Shown: piece after piece, positions 11,483-23,604 of the stretch | Position numbering within the stretch: the stretch's first letter is position 1 | Layout of the letters: each line of letters begins with the position of its first letter | NCBI GenBank assembly: GCA_026225945.1 | Contig: JAMJFZ010000872.1 | Span: 1 to 64,000, forward strand | From: Cricetomys ansorgei | Taxonomy: Eukaryota > Chordata > Mammalia > Rodentia > Nesomyidae | Length of the DNA: 64,000 nt | Direction of reading: 5' to 3' | Notes under the pieces: generated by a model | What the model was told of the DNA's origin: nothing | What the model saw: the letters and a program-made list of their open reading frames with translations, nothing else | Databases searched by the model: none | Made by a program: the position numbers and the translations under genes

Positions 11483-13031
11483 AGATTAGAATTGGGTTCT
11501 GGCTAGACATTGTTTTAACATTTTAAACTGATTCTCTTTTGTGCATTAACTTCTCTAAAACTATTCTCCAAAATAGGCTACATCCACCTACTCTGGATCC
11601 TTACGATACTGTAGTGTCATCAGAATTTCAGTCAATGGTGACTGTGGTAAGAATGCCCTGTCCCCCTAAAATGCCTACCTGGAAACCTCACCCACAAGGA
11701 GGCAATAGAATGAAGTCGAGCCTCCAGGAAGCTCTACAATTTGGAACTGGTATTCTCCAGGGCCCCGTGGGGTGTTATTAAGAGGTGATCTTTAGGGAGT
11801 TGAGGTTTGGAAGGGAAAATTTCAGATCATCAGGGGTGTTCTCCTAGAAAACACTGGGATCCTGTTGTCTTCTTCTTTGCTTCCAAGCCACCATGAAGTA
11901 AAACAGCTACCTTCACCATGTGTTTCCCACTGTGATGTGTCACCTTACTGAAGAACCCAGGAACAACGGGGCCAAGGCACCCACAAGTCCCCATGGCCTT
12001 GCTCCAGCCTCAGTGCTCCCCTGAATTCTTCAGCCCCTGTGACAGGGCCCATCAAAAGGAACTTGCTGCTTGTGCACACTATTCTCACGGACTGGGCATT
12101 GTGGCAGGGAGGAGGCTTTATCTTTCTAACATGATATGTGATCTTGGTATTACTTTCAGTTAGAGAAAAATAACTCAAAATCACAAGGGGCCCTGTGGCT
12201 TTGATTGTCGTAAGTGAATCATTTTCACCTGATCCTAAAGGGAAACATGAGAAAAGAAGCTTCACGGTTCCGAAATGGGCTCAGCCTCTGCTAGCCCATT
12301 TCCTCTTGAATCCATTTTTTCTTTGCTTGGAGAATCCCCTCAACACATGTATCTGCTCCCACGGAGACTCATTTTCCTGCCTGGAGCCCTACTCACAGGT
12401 AGGTCTAGCTGGTGAACATCACACACCTCTACCTGGCCTGGCTCCTCCGACTGAAGGTTCCCAGAGTAATCAAGTTCACATCTCTTCTAACCCGCATCTG
12501 AGAGCCAAGGTAAAATGATAACGAAAGGAAGGGCTATCTCTAGAAAAGCCGGAGTCCACCCCACAGGCTGCTTGCTCTACCGAAGAAGCTTGGAGTTCAG
12601 GAGCAGAACTCTCCCTCCTGGCTACCATCTTCCACTGCCGCTACCCAACGCACCCCAGTGGTATACAGTTGTCCCTACAGTTCTGTGGAGCACGGATTCC
12701 AGTGCCGTCCAAGGATTTCAAAACCCACAGATGCCAAATTCTCCTATTCAAAATGGTGTGGTATTTGCATAAGACCTGCAAACACCTACCTACATATTTT
12801 AACTGATTTCCAGATGACTTAAGTTAGCTATTGCGGCGTGAGGGCTCTATGAATAGTTACTATACAGTGTTGCTCAGCATGTTATGACAAGGAAACAGGC
12901 TACACGAACTCATGGTTTATCTAAAGCTTTTTGTCTGCAGTTGGACGTGAGGTGAAGATTCAAGGGGTGACTATATTCTGGAGTCACGCTAAGGCTCTCC
13001 AATGCCATGAGACAAAGACCAGTATGCATAC

Positions 13032-13165
13032 CTCTTTCAGTTCAGCTGAATAATTCAGGATGTGTTCCAGTTGAAGGTCATTGAAGCCAAACTGGGATTT
13101 GAGATCAGACTGGACTTTCTGTGGATCCCACACCACATTCTTCAGGGACAGGTGGTAAATGGACT
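13032..13165 (-). CDS. Abca13: Abca13 coding exon 7
   Basis: 134 bases, phase 1 in and phase 0 out, acceptor GTTCACAG and donor GTATGC. The frame gives [19 protein letters not shown], then [20 protein letters not shown] and SAELKE. It is nearly colinear with human [20 protein letters not shown] and SQFGFDDL, and the same length. The exon is well conserved and open, which argues against long-standing neutral decay of this part of the gene. Confidence 0.94.
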
Positions 13166-13307
13166 CTGTGAACACAGATGAGTTATGCATTCCTTATTTT
13201 GATATTCAGATATCCCTATAGCAATACAAAAATAATATATTACCTCTAAAGGAATATAAAGTTAACCCTTATACCATTAAATACTATTTGGGAATAAATA
13301 AGAACTA

Positions 13308-13535
13308 TGGCTGGAGAGGTTAAGAGGTTAAAAGGTAAGAGGATTTACTGCTCTCGCAGAAGACCCAGGCTCAGGTCCCAGCAGACATGTTGGCTCACAA
13401 CTACCTGTAACTCCAGTTCCATGGTATCTGATGATTTCCTGCCTCCAGGGTCACCTAAATTCACATGGTATACATAAACTCACTTAAGCTTACAGATACA
13501 TGCAAGCACACACATACATGTAAAAATAAATTTAA
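13308..13535 (+). repeat. B2 SINE
   Basis: tRNA-derived head (GGCTGGAGAGGTTAAGAGG), the GACCCAGGCTCAGGTCCCAG B-box region and a B2 body ending in ACATGTAAAAATAAA. Confidence 0.85.
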
Positions 13536-14025
13536 AGAAGAATGAACAAAATTTGGTACAGTCATCACCCCCCCACCCCCACACCATGTGCAGAGGATAC
13601 ATTGCAAGGTCCCTAGTAGATATCTGAAAACCACGCATAACCAAACCCTGGATATAATAAATTTTTCCTGCTCATACAGTCCCAAGATATACTTTAGTTT
13701 ATAAAGTAGGCATAGTTAGACATTTAAGCAACTAATAATACAGCAATAAAACTGTTCAATAAAACCGCCAGGGTCACTGCTCTTTGTATTTTGAAGTTAC
13801 TATTAAGTAAAATAAAGATTGCTTGAACGAAAGCACTACCATGCCATATCAGCTGATCTGATAACCGAAAGTGCCATTGGCTGCTAAATGACTAATGTGC
13901 AGGCAGTGTCTACAGTGTGGATACACGGGACAAAAGAGTAATTCCTGTTCAAGGCAAATGGAACAAGAAAGAGTAAGATTTCATCTCATTATTTAGAAAG
14001 TCAAGCAATTTAAAAATATGTGTAT

Positions 14026-14225
14026 CAGGCTGGAGATGATTCAGAAGTTCAGAGTGTTTGCTGCTCTTCCAAAGCTCCCAGAACCCATATTGGATAATGC
14101 ACAGTTGCCTATAACTTAAGCTTTGGGGAATCCAGTGCCCTCTTCTGGTCTTTGTGGGTACTTGCACACATGTGCTCACATACACAGAAACACATACATA
14201 CACAAAGATATTTTTTTTAATCTTT
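14026..14225 (+). repeat. B2 SINE, diverged
   Basis: GGCTGGAGATGATTCAGAAG head, GTGCCCTCTTCTGGTC body motif and a CA-rich then T-rich end. Confidence 0.85.
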
Positions 14226-15021
14226 AAAACTTATAAATTGCTCATTTTTTATTTTTTTAATTATCTACTTACTATCTGTGGACTGCAGTTGGCTGTGGGT
14301 AACTGAACTCACAGAAAACAAAACCTTACATAAGGAAGAACTATTGTTCTGGACACTAGGAGAAGTGTGGTGAGTCTCTCAAGACCCCCACATAAATGAA
14401 AGCACAGCTCCAAGGAAGAACTGAAAAGTACATTTCAGGTGCTTTGTAAAATTCAGATCAATAAACACGGTATTTTCATCTCTAAAATTCTATCTCAAGG
14501 AACTTAATCAGATAACCAAATGAAAATAAACGTACAGTAATAGCTTTGCTGTGGCTTCATACTAATTTAATACTGAAAACCAGCTACCCATAGCATCAAG
14601 GAAAAGGACTCATAGTGTAAAATGCTATCAAGACCTTAAAATCCTATTCAAAAAGTTCAAGCCATAGTATGAAGTTCCTCCAACTTGGATAATCAAGACA
14701 TAAAGCCTTTAAGCTACTCAAATATTCAAGTAGCACCATCTGGAAGTGCCAACCCAAACTGTAAGTCCAAACTCCTAAAGTCTGATGAAATCTCCAGGGA
14801 GTATATCTGGCAACTGCAAACATAACAGTACACAAGCCATTGAAGGAACTTCTGTCAGCAAATCTAGCAACTGGATGGATCATTTCAGATGATTCTACAG
14901 CCATCTGCCAAGTACCTTATATGTACTAGCCACCTGCAAGACTTCTCCTCACGTGTCACATATGATCCTTAAGTTAGTGTGAGCATGTGAGTACTACAGA
15001 GAAAACCCAGTCATGATACTA

Positions 15022-15238
15022 TTTAAAAGATGTTTTATTGTTTTTAATTATGTGCATGGCAGGATGCGCACATGAGTGCAAGTACCCATGGAGGCCAGCA
15101 GATGGCGTTGGATACCCTGGAGCTGGAGCTACAGGCAGTTGTGAGCTGCCTTACATGGGTACTGGGAACCAAAGTAGAGTCTTCTTCAAGAGCAATACAT
15201 GTTCTTAACCTGTGACATATCTCTCCAACTCAAGTGAT
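15022..15238 (-). repeat. B3/B2-type SINE, reverse
   Basis: GTGCATGGCAGGATGCGCAC, GAGGCCAGCAGATGGCG and a CATATCTCTCCAACT end identify a reversed tRNA-derived B3/B2 element. Confidence 0.75.
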
Positions 15239-15239
15239 G

Positions 15240-16795
15240 ACATTTAGGGGTGGACAGACAAGAGGCAGATCCTGGGAATCTAAGACTCTAGGTTTCTTTG
15301 TCTTTGCATGATGCCATGGGTCAAAAATAAGATTGGTTTCTGAGATTAAAAATAGCCCTCATGGGATGCTGATGAGGTGCCAGGCTCAGAATTAAGCACT
15401 TCTCACATGAGTTCTAAGTCACCAAAAAACAGCACAGTATAATTATCCCCTTTGAGAGAAGAAGAATCAGACAGGGATCACTTAAAATCACATTCCAAGA
15501 GTAAGACAGTGCTTTCATCCAAAGGATCTGGTCCCCAAGCCTGAGTTGTAAATATTTATTTCTATTGATATCATGTCTCATTAGAATTAGAGCAGTTCCA
15601 GAAAAGAGCAGGAAAAAATAGTGCCATCAGTGTACCAAAATGCTTTGGAAAAGAAAGATAATATTCTTTGAAACAGAAGGGCAATATGGATTCTGAAATT
15701 CATGGCTGGATGGTGGCCTGTTCGGGTCACGTGAATTAATAATGTCAGTGAATGATGTGTCTGGGCCAGCAGCACCATCCCTTTCCTCTGTGCACAGTAA
15801 TCTGTTCACCAGAAAAAGCATTTTTCTTGGAGAAAAGAAAAATGAAGACAATTTTTAGTGGTCTCTAGTAGTCTATTTTATAATCGTATTCCTTAACTCT
15901 GACTCAAATAGATAGAAAATTGCTTTTAATTACGTTCTTTAACGTAATTATATCTCCAATTGTAAGCCAAATTGAATGTTATAATTCGGATGATTTGCAC
16001 AGATTTCTGCCTCCAAATGAGCTTGTTAAAATTGAGGTCACCGAGAACATTTCAATGAGCTGCTTTAATATATCTCCTACCCCACCTCCATGCTTTTATT
16101 CTAGACTTCAGGAATAGCTTCTGGAAGAACTAAGTTGATATAAAAATTGAGTTAATTTTTAATGGCCTAGATTCTTCCATACAGAAAAATCAATGAAACC
16201 CACTCTGCATGAGATCTACAATGTTGAGTCCCAAGCAACAAGTGGAATTTGGGGCTAGGAAGGGTACCATGAAGGACAATAATGTGCTAGGCTATTCCAT
16301 ACAGCAGGAAAAATGTTGCTGGATCTACAGGAATCTCTGTGAAACCAATGCATTGTATAGCCCAGGGCACTGAGCCACCAAAAGTAAAAGGTCAATGTGA
16401 GGTGTGACCCAGGACTTACCTCCTCCAGCCCTCCCTTCCACTTGCCTCAGAGTGTGTCTCTTCATCACATCCCCGAATCTATTGCTCCACTGGTCCATGA
16501 GACTGAACCAGGCTCCCTTTCTGAGTGAATACCTGTCACCACCTGGTACACCTCAGACAAAATGGCCATTGAGCATTCTCCAGTCCTGGTAAACCCCTGC
16601 ATGTCAAACAGTCTTCCCTTTGCCTGGAAATGCTCCTTGGTCTTGTCAATGAAATCTAACATCCCTCAAAACCCTTCTTTGAAGTGTCCCCGAAGATGCA
16701 AGATCCCCGCTCTGTGATCTCCATTTTCTATACTGACATCTTTTGCCCTTTGCAAACATAGTTTCTCTGCTTGCAAGAATCATTCCTTACTGATA
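15240..16795. other. Intron 6, no feature recognised
   Basis: No exon-like ABCA13 homology and no clear interspersed repeat; moderately A/T-rich. Confidence 0.5.
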
Positions 16796-16797
16796 AC

Positions 16798-16895
16798 TAT
16801 GATACCAGATACTTAGGAAGTCAAATCTAGAGGATTACAAGTTCAAGACCAGCCTGGGCAACTTAGTGAGATACTTTCTCTAAATAAAAATAAGT
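16798..16895 (+). repeat. 7SL-type SINE fragment
   Basis: AGGATTACAAGTTCAAGACC and CAGCCTGGGCAACTTAGTGA resemble an old B1-like monomer. Confidence 0.65.
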
Positions 16896-17004
16896 ATTAA
16901 TGTAAAATCACTTTATTGTAATGGATTCACAAATAAAATATCATTCAGCCAGTTAGCCCAGCCACTCAAAACTTGTCGAGTATATGCATCTTAATGATAT
17001 TGTA

Positions 17005-17200
17005 AGGAGAAGGAAAGGGAGAGGGGAAGGGGGAGGGGGGAGGGGGAGGGGGAGGGGGGGGGAGGGGGAGGGGGGGGAGGAGGGAGGAGGAGGAGGAGGA
17101 AGAGGAGGAGAAGAAGAAGAAGAAGAAGAAGAAGAAGAAGAAGAAGAAGAAGAAGAAGAAGAAGAAGAAGAAGAAGAAGAAGAAAGAAGAAGAAGGAGAA
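17005..17200 (+). repeat. Long polypurine tract: (GGGGA)n then (GAA)n
   Basis: Nearly 200 bases of pure G/A: a G-rich half of GGGGGAGGG units followed by about 25 GAA units. It ends 186 bases beyond exon 6 in the direction of transcription. It is a polypurine mirror-type sequence of the kind known to form triplex (H-DNA). Poly-Glu and poly-Ser/Phe frames are artefacts. Confidence 0.96.
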
Positions 17201-17385
17201 TTTAAAGTGAGAAGAGTTTTGAGTGACAATTTTAGTCCCATGTCTGTCTTATACTGTCAGAAACAGTGAATTTGCAGTTGAGATTTTAATTAATCCTTTC
17301 TTTGAAGAGCCCTGTGGCTTTGTGCTTGCTAACACATTGCAAAATGGAATACCACAATACAGCCATGGCCTTCGGGATCCCTCAC

Positions 17386-17516
17386 CATTAACAGCTTCTC
17401 TGTGCTGCTGCAGAAACCTCAGGGTAGAGATGGTCACATTCAGAAGATGTCTAGAAACCTGGGGGGCAGTCTGGTGTAGTGGTAGCCAATCCAAATCTCC
17501 CAGAGATGTTAACAAA
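17386..17516 (-). CDS. Abca13: Abca13 coding exon 6
   Basis: 131 bases, phase 2 in and phase 1 out, acceptor TATTCTAG and donor GTGAGG. It encodes [20 protein letters not shown] then [23 protein letters not shown]. Compared with recalled human DLDWLPLNQT and [14 protein letters not shown], roughly two thirds of positions agree and the length is identical. It forms part of the first extracellular domain; the N-V-T sequon is kept. No stop or indel is present. Confidence 0.93.
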
Positions 17517-18591
17517 CTAGAATAGAAACAGAAACCAGCAGAGTGAGTTGGTAGTCAGCCAATCAGTATCAAATCCAGACTTACTTGGTTCCCATAAGTG
17601 AGACCCCAGCCCTGCTCCAGATGTTGCCAGGCCAATCATCTGTTTGCATTCTGCTTGTTTTAATGTGATCCTAATTCCCTGAGCAAGAGAACAAGCAGAA
17701 GTGAGTGCGTGTCTTGAAATATTCCAGAGCGCTTTTCACTCACACCCCTGCTTTGGGGTGACTCTACCTCAGGTTCTGTTTTATGCTCAGCCTTGGGTCC
17801 TCCTGCCCCTCTTGGCAGCTGACAAAGCCAGGCAGAATGCACAATGTGAAAGTAGACTGAGCAGTCAGCTGGGCTACCTCGAGTTGCCATAGGCAGTCTA
17901 AGGCCTGGAGAACATACTGCACTGTGTCTGATCCAGGAACACAGTGAAAAAGCCATGGGTCCCACCAGTGGTTCTCAAATTGTTTCACAGAATAGAGGGC
18001 TTTGGATGGGGTGGGGGGAGTCCATAGGTCTATGGTATTCATTCTATTTTTTAAATGACAGTATTTTATAAATAATCACCGTTATAGGTCAGAAAGCATC
18101 TTCAGCTACAGTGGAACTGCATGCATTTTAGCAGCATGAGGCTGACACTACCATACATTGTGGTTCCAAACATAACCTCCATGTGGTTTCTCACTAAGGA
18201 AAATCTCCCACTGCAGCTTTGTGCATTTAGGAGAACCCCAAGGCTGTAAAATCATCCCTGAACCCCAATGTCACTTGCAAGCAATAACTACTATGAGCAG
18301 ATTTTCTTGCTGTCATAGAAACACACAAGAGACATGAAACCCACACAGATGACACTGTCAGCCACTGTCATCAATCTCTTCTATTTTCAAATGTTGCCTC
18401 TCTCTAAACAACCTGACTATTCTCGCTGTCCACTGATAATATGTTCAGTGCTCAGAGCAACTGGACAGAAGACTGCTTCCCCCTAGCTGTGTCCAAAAAC
18501 TTAAGATAACAAAATGTTAGAATGTGCTTCATTCTCCATCCAGTGCATCTTCATTATAACAAAAACATCAGAGTTAAAACTGAAAGAGCCC

Positions 18592-18752
18592 AGTGGTGGT
18601 GATGGTGCATGCCTTTAATCCCAAAACTGGGAAGGTAGAGGCAGGCAGATCTCTGTGAGCTCAAGGCCAGCCTGGTCTACAGAGTGAGTTCCAGAACAGC
18701 CAGAGTTATAGCAGAGAAACCCTGCCTTGAAAAACCAAGAAAAAAAATTTAA
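18592..18752 (+). repeat. B1 SINE
   Basis: GGTGCATGCCTTTAATCCC, CTCAAGGCCAGCCTGGTCTA and GAGAAACCCTGCCTTGAAAA. Confidence 0.93.
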
Positions 18753-18932
18753 AGAGTTCTGATCCCCAGATGAGCTTAGTTGTACTCCGGAATATGAACG
18801 CTAAGAGACACCCACTACTGATCATCTTCAGCTATGTCAGCATTGCAAGGAGCTCTGTGTGTATGTAGTTAAGTTAATAATTTAATGTCAAAAGTCACTG
18901 GTTGGTTTTTGTTTGTTTTGTTTGATTGTTTG

Positions 18933-19080
18933 TTTGAGACAGGGTTTCTCTGTTGTAACTCTAGCTGCCCTACAACTCACTCTGTAGACCAAACTGGCCT
19001 CAAACTCACAGCAATCCACTTGCCTCTGCCTCCTGAGGGAGGGCCGGCATTAAAGGCATGCACCACCACCACCTGGCAAA
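18933..19080 (-). repeat. B1 SINE, reverse
   Basis: Complement of B1: GAGACAGGGTTTCTCTGTTG, ACTCACTCTGTAGACCAAAC and AAAGGCATGCACCACCACC. Confidence 0.93.
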
Positions 19081-19401
19081 AAATCACTGGTTGAAAAGTG
19101 GAGAAGCCCACTTCAGAAATCACTACTCCATAATATGCCCCCAGGAACATGTGATCAGATCTACCATACCAACTGAGTCTCAACTTGTTGAAATATGTCA
19201 GGAAAGCCTGAACTTATCAGACAACATTATATCTTTGGCAATTGTAGCACCCTTACTAGCTAAAATTATTACAAATATGTCACTTTTCTAGGGGTAAAAA
19301 CTTTAGAAATAACAAGGCTAAAGGTAAGATTATTAAATATATTATGGTATATACTATTTCATCAAAATGGAATATTATGTAGCCATTAGAAATAATTTTG
19401 G

Positions 19402-19580
19402 GCTGGAGAGACGACGGCTCAGAAGCTAAGACCACCAGCTGCTCTTCCAGAGCTCCTGAGATCAATTCCCAGCAACCACATGGTGGCTCACAACCATCTA
19501 TAATTCAGTCTGATGCCCTCTTCTGGCATGCAGGTGTACATGCAGATAGAGCACTCACATATTAATAAATAAATCTTTAA
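19402..19580 (+). repeat. B2 SINE
   Basis: GGCTGGAGAGACGACGGCTC head, GAGATCAATTCCCAGCAACC B-box region and ATTAATAAATAAATCTTTAAA end. Confidence 0.93.
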
Positions 19581-19656
19581 AAAAAAAAGAGGAGGAAGAG
19601 GAGGAGGAGGAGAACAGGAAGAAGAAGAAGAAGAGGAGGAGGAGGAGGAGGAGGGA
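19581..19656 (+). repeat. GGA/GAA tract after B2
   Basis: Purine repeat derived from the B2 A-tail. It lies 251 bases beyond exon 5 in the direction of transcription. Confidence 0.9.
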
Positions 19657-19906
19657 GAATCAACACAAGACAATGAAACGTTAATCAGATACTATTAACT
19701 TTCTAATGGTTGAGTATGCTCTAAACAGCACCACTGCCCCAGGTACATACAGAGATGCACATACACAGGCAGAAGTGTAAGGGCTCCAGCTGTTTCAGGA
19801 GGACATTATTAAGGTGCCTTTTGTGGAAAAAAATATAACTCAGTGACACATTCTCCTACTAAATGATGGAAGACATCATGTGATTGCTTATGATGTTTTC
19901 ACTCAC

Positions 19907-20070
19907 TTCAAGCCTGCTTGGAGGAAGTGTACCACAGCATCCATGCTATCTTCCAAGTGATCTTTGGCTGTGTGCAGTCTGGACACTGAATGCAGAAAAT
20001 CCCAAATATGATGTTGCTGGTGGAGGCTTTCCAGTTGAGATATCAAATCCTCAGTTTTATTGAGATCCAT
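19907..20070 (-). CDS. Abca13: Abca13 coding exon 5 (conserved part)
   Basis: 164 bases from ATG-GAT-CTC to a GTGAGT donor (phase 2 out). It encodes [38 protein letters not shown] and [16 protein letters not shown], about two thirds identical to human ABCA13 as recalled. The upstream acceptor has a run of ten T. Human has about ten residues (beginning DSSYG) between exon 4 and this methionine. Here the 29 bases above the ATG show only weak similarity (a C-C-H-F-F-F-Q reading) and no AG at the right position. Joined to phase 1 exon 4, the acceptor at 20071 reads TAA at 20059-20057; the alternative AG at 20098 also gives the wrong frame. A separate 29-base exon would solve this but was not found. 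Confidence 0.88.
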
Positions 20071-20737
20071 CTGAAAAAAAAAATGGCAACAATTTTCCTA
20101 TTTAACTTTATTGGTCAAGTAAGAAAGACAGACGGATAGATTGACAAGATGCTTCAAATGTGTGAGAAGCTCACGCTTAATGCCTCACTATGATAAACAC
20201 ACACGATTTTAAAATTATTATTAGGTCGCTTCTACTTTAAAGTTTTTAAAGTATAGTAATTTGTGTGTCTACAAATCAAGCATCTGCACTAAAAACATTA
20301 GGAAATCCTTTGATTTAAAATAGCTGTAAACTATCAAAAAGAAAGTTAAACAAGGAAAGACAAATAAAAGCAGCAAAAAAAAAGTGAAAAGGAAGGAAAG
20401 AAGGATGGGGGAAAGGAGAGGAAGAGGAAAGGGACGTGAGATTTGCTGTCACAGGCATCCATTGATGAGTGGTACCCAGGGAGGGCTGCTCTGGGTATCA
20501 AATTCTGCTCTCACCAAGAACCTGTTGCTCAGCACAGTAACACAAAAGGCCCTGTAAAGACATAATTCACGGCTCATTCCTCTGCTCAGATTCCCAAAGA
20601 GCATTCCACTTAATGAAAATCAAGCAGAAAACCAAACATGGCACTCCGAGGAACTGGAGAAGTGTCGGGAGTTCAAAGCCATCCTTCACAACATAGAGAG
20701 TTGGAGTCCAAACTGGGCTAAATGAGACCAGTGTGGG

Positions 20738-20788
20738 AAGGAAGGGAGGAAGGGAGGAAAGGAGGAAGGGAGGAAGGGAGGAAGGAAA
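20738..20788 (+). repeat. (GGAA)n/(GGGA)n microsatellite
   Basis: Short tetranucleotide purine repeat of GGAAGGGA units. Confidence 0.9.
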
Positions 20789-20799
20789 TGGATCAGGTG

Positions 20800-22465
20800 A
20801 TATGACATTCATTACCAAAATTCTATAACAAAACATGGGCCTAGAATCCTTTCGCCATAGCAAACAGGACTGCCTTTTTGCAGCCGTACTGCAGCTCACC
20901 ACATGTACGACCTCAGTGTCTGTGGATAATAATCAGACCGTGGATAAGACGGCAGTTTCTACTTTCCAAGATTACCATAATCTTTCCTGTGTTAATTATT
21001 GATTGTATAAAGCAGACCATCAACAGCTGCTTACCCTAGTTTTGAATGTTAAAATTAGCCCTCATTATAAATAATCTATTTGTGCATGAAAGTTTTTTTA
21101 GCATAGGTAAGATGAATGGTCAGAAAGGGCACAAAGGTATCAAGCTGTTCTTCAACATCGATTGTAGGAGTCTTTCGTTGTCATCCATCTGACATTCAAG
21201 TGGGCTGTTCACAGTTCCGTTAAAATGCTAATTTGACTAAGGCTTCACCCGATTAAGCTCGCATTCTTAGTTCCTTGTAAAACTGAGCTTTTATGAGCCA
21301 TGATGAGTCGCTTTGCCCTGGTGCAGCAGTTAGGGCAGAAGCCTGATTACAGCAGGGTGTCATTTAATGGAAGCACAGGCTTCCCTGATCCATCCAGACG
21401 CATTGGCTGCCCTCATTGTTGGACGGTTCCAATTAATGGTTTACTATGTACGCTTTCTTGAGCTGCTTTAGAGCCTCACGAGAATTGTTCAGACAAGGCC
21501 AGAGCATAGTGCTATCAAAAGCGCCTGAGCCTTGAGTGCCTGGTGGAGCAGCTTGAGCAGGGTAGAACCTCAGTATTGACAGGTTCACCCTTCGCTCGGG
21601 CCTAATGTACCTTGAGGCTAACTGGTGGCTGGGTGACCCTCTGCCATGGTAATGCCTGTCTTAGAGTGACATTCAGCAGCAATTCCACCCATGCTCACCA
21701 GACACAAAGAGTGGCCTCTCTACCCACCCCTACCTGTGACAACCTCAAGTGTGTGCAGACTATGACAAGCTGTCCCGTTGATAACTATGCCTTAATTGAA
21801 AGTCCTGTGTTTAAAGCAAGTCAAAAAGTCGTGTGCTAAGCACAAATCTCACCTGCGTTCATGTTGACTCAAATCCCCCCCCCAAAAGGACCCTGAGGAC
21901 CATCCACCACCCACTGCCTCCCTTCCTGCCTTCCCTTCTCATAGATCCAGAGCTCCGATTAAGAAATTAAAGCCCATCTTTCAACCTATGCCTGACGTGA
22001 ATTTATCTCTGTTGAATCCCACCCTGCACAATCGTGACCAAAAAAGATGAAGTGATTAATAGAGTCCTCGAAAATATAAACACAGCTACAAACAGAACAC
22101 TGAATCATTGTGTCCGTGTGTCCGGCACTGCTGGGGATACTCACTGTTAGAAAACTGGAGCTGTAAGGTGAACCTACAATAAAACACATTTAACAGATCA
22201 GCTGGTCAGAGTACACTGAGTGCCTGCTTCACTCTGTAAGTAAAATGAAGCAGCAAGGCTCAAAGTACAAGGGTGGCCAAATAGAAGGATGAATAAGAAG
22301 ACAACTGTCACTGCCACATCCCAAACCACACTGATATTAATTTCCCAGAAAACAAATAGTAAATAAATTTCAATACTTTGCCCACAAGTACTGTATTTTT
22401 GACAGACTCTAATTATACATGGCATTGTGAAAACTCACCACAGAATGAAAAGAGTGAACATTTTT
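20800..22465. other. Intron 4, no feature recognised
   Basis: Searched for the short exon that human ABCA13 would need between exons 4 and 5 (a 29-base piece encoding SSYGSSFFT-like residues). None was seen with suitable AG and GT borders. No SINE is clear here. Confidence 0.45.
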
Positions 22466-22473
22466 TTTTTAAA

Positions 22474-22626
22474 AAGCTGAGTATGTTGGCACACCTGCAA
22501 TCCCAGCACTCAGGAAGCAGAGGCAGGAGGATTGCTGAGTTCAGACCCTGCCTGCTCTATACAGTAAGCTTCAGGACATCAGAGCTACATAACAAGACCC
22601 TTCTCAGAAAACAAACAAGCAAAACC
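22474..22626 (+). repeat. B1 SINE, diverged
   Basis: GGCACACCTGCAATCCCAGC, GCAGAGGCAGGAGGATTGC and an ACAAACAAGCAAAA tail. Confidence 0.85.
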
Positions 22627-22811
22627 ATCAGAGGAGAGGAGAAATAAGAGTGAAATTATTACTTTCAGATTTTTAAATCACATATGCTATGGGAAATCAC
22701 CCAGACAATAACAAGTTGAAAATAGATATACCTACCTCAAGGGAATTAGTTCTTCTCTCAATCGTATCTGGAAAAACTGCACTTAAGCCTCCCCCAAAAA
22801 AATGTTATTGC

Positions 22812-22908
22812 ATTCTGAGACAAGATCTTCACCATGAAGTCCAGGCTGGCCTTGAATTCAATATCCTCCAGCTACAGCCTCCCAAAGCTGAGGTTACAGA
22901 CATGGACC
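22812..22908 (-). repeat. 7SL-type SINE fragment, reverse
   Basis: GAGACAAGATCTTCACCATG and CCAGGCTGGCCTTGAATTCA resemble a reversed B1-like monomer. Confidence 0.65.
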
Positions 22909-23024
22909 CCTGACCCCATGACAGAGACCAGCAGAACTCTCTCATCTGTTGTGGAAAGTTACCTGCCTTTTGTTGGTACCGATGAAACATTTGAAACCCT
23001 CTCTCAAAAACTAAAAAACAGAAA

Positions 23025-23270
23025 GAAAGAGAAAGAGAGAGAGAAGGAAACAGAGGGGGAGAAAGGTAGGAAGGAAGGAAGGAAGGAAGGAAGGAAGGAA
23101 GGAAGGAAGGAAGGAAGAAGGGAAGGAAGGAAGGAGGAAGGAAGGAAGGAAGGAAGGAAGGAAGGAAGGAAGGAAGGAAGGAAGGAAGGAAGGAAGGAAG
23201 GAAGGAAGGAAGGAAAGAAGGAAAGAAAGAAGGAAGGAAGGAAAGAAAAAAGAAAAAAAGAGAGAAAGAA
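23025..23270 (+). repeat. (GGAA)n microsatellite
   Basis: About 240 bases of GAAGGAAGG units with GAAA and GAGA interruptions. Lys/Glu/Gly and Ser/Phe/Pro frames in all phases are artefacts. Confidence 0.97.
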
Positions 23271-23604
23271 AAGGCCAAGGCACATTTTCGCGGGGAGGGG
23301 GGGGGAGGAATCAAGAATGTGTGTGGAAAATGTATGCACAGTTCTTAAATATAGAGGAGGATATTGAAAAGGTGGATAATATTGAGGTGACTAAAGTTGG
23401 GTGGACCTGAGCCTATGGGAGCGCTGGATAACTCTTCCTTTATACACTTTCAGCTTCCCAGAGAAGACCCAACCCTACACTCCACAACAGCAAGCACTGC
23501 TGGCCTCGTCCAGCAGGGGGCGCACCTTCTCCTAAGCTCCAGAGAAGCTGGTAGCATAAGGGCTCTGTGTCCAAGAAAACAAGTTAACATTTTCAGGATC
23601 TTAC

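Noticed and set aside
16966..17241. Poly-Phe/Ser/Pro and poly-Glu open frames
   Set aside because: Products of the pure purine tract at 17005-17200.
20805..20900. Minus-strand CYGE-like reading as the missing short exon between exons 4 and 5
   Set aside because: The phase is wrong and no GT donor lies at the needed position; similarity is limited to Y-G.
22829..23367. Long overlapping open frames in all phases (up to 177 codons)
   Set aside because: They are translations of the (GGAA)n microsatellite and have no real protein composition.
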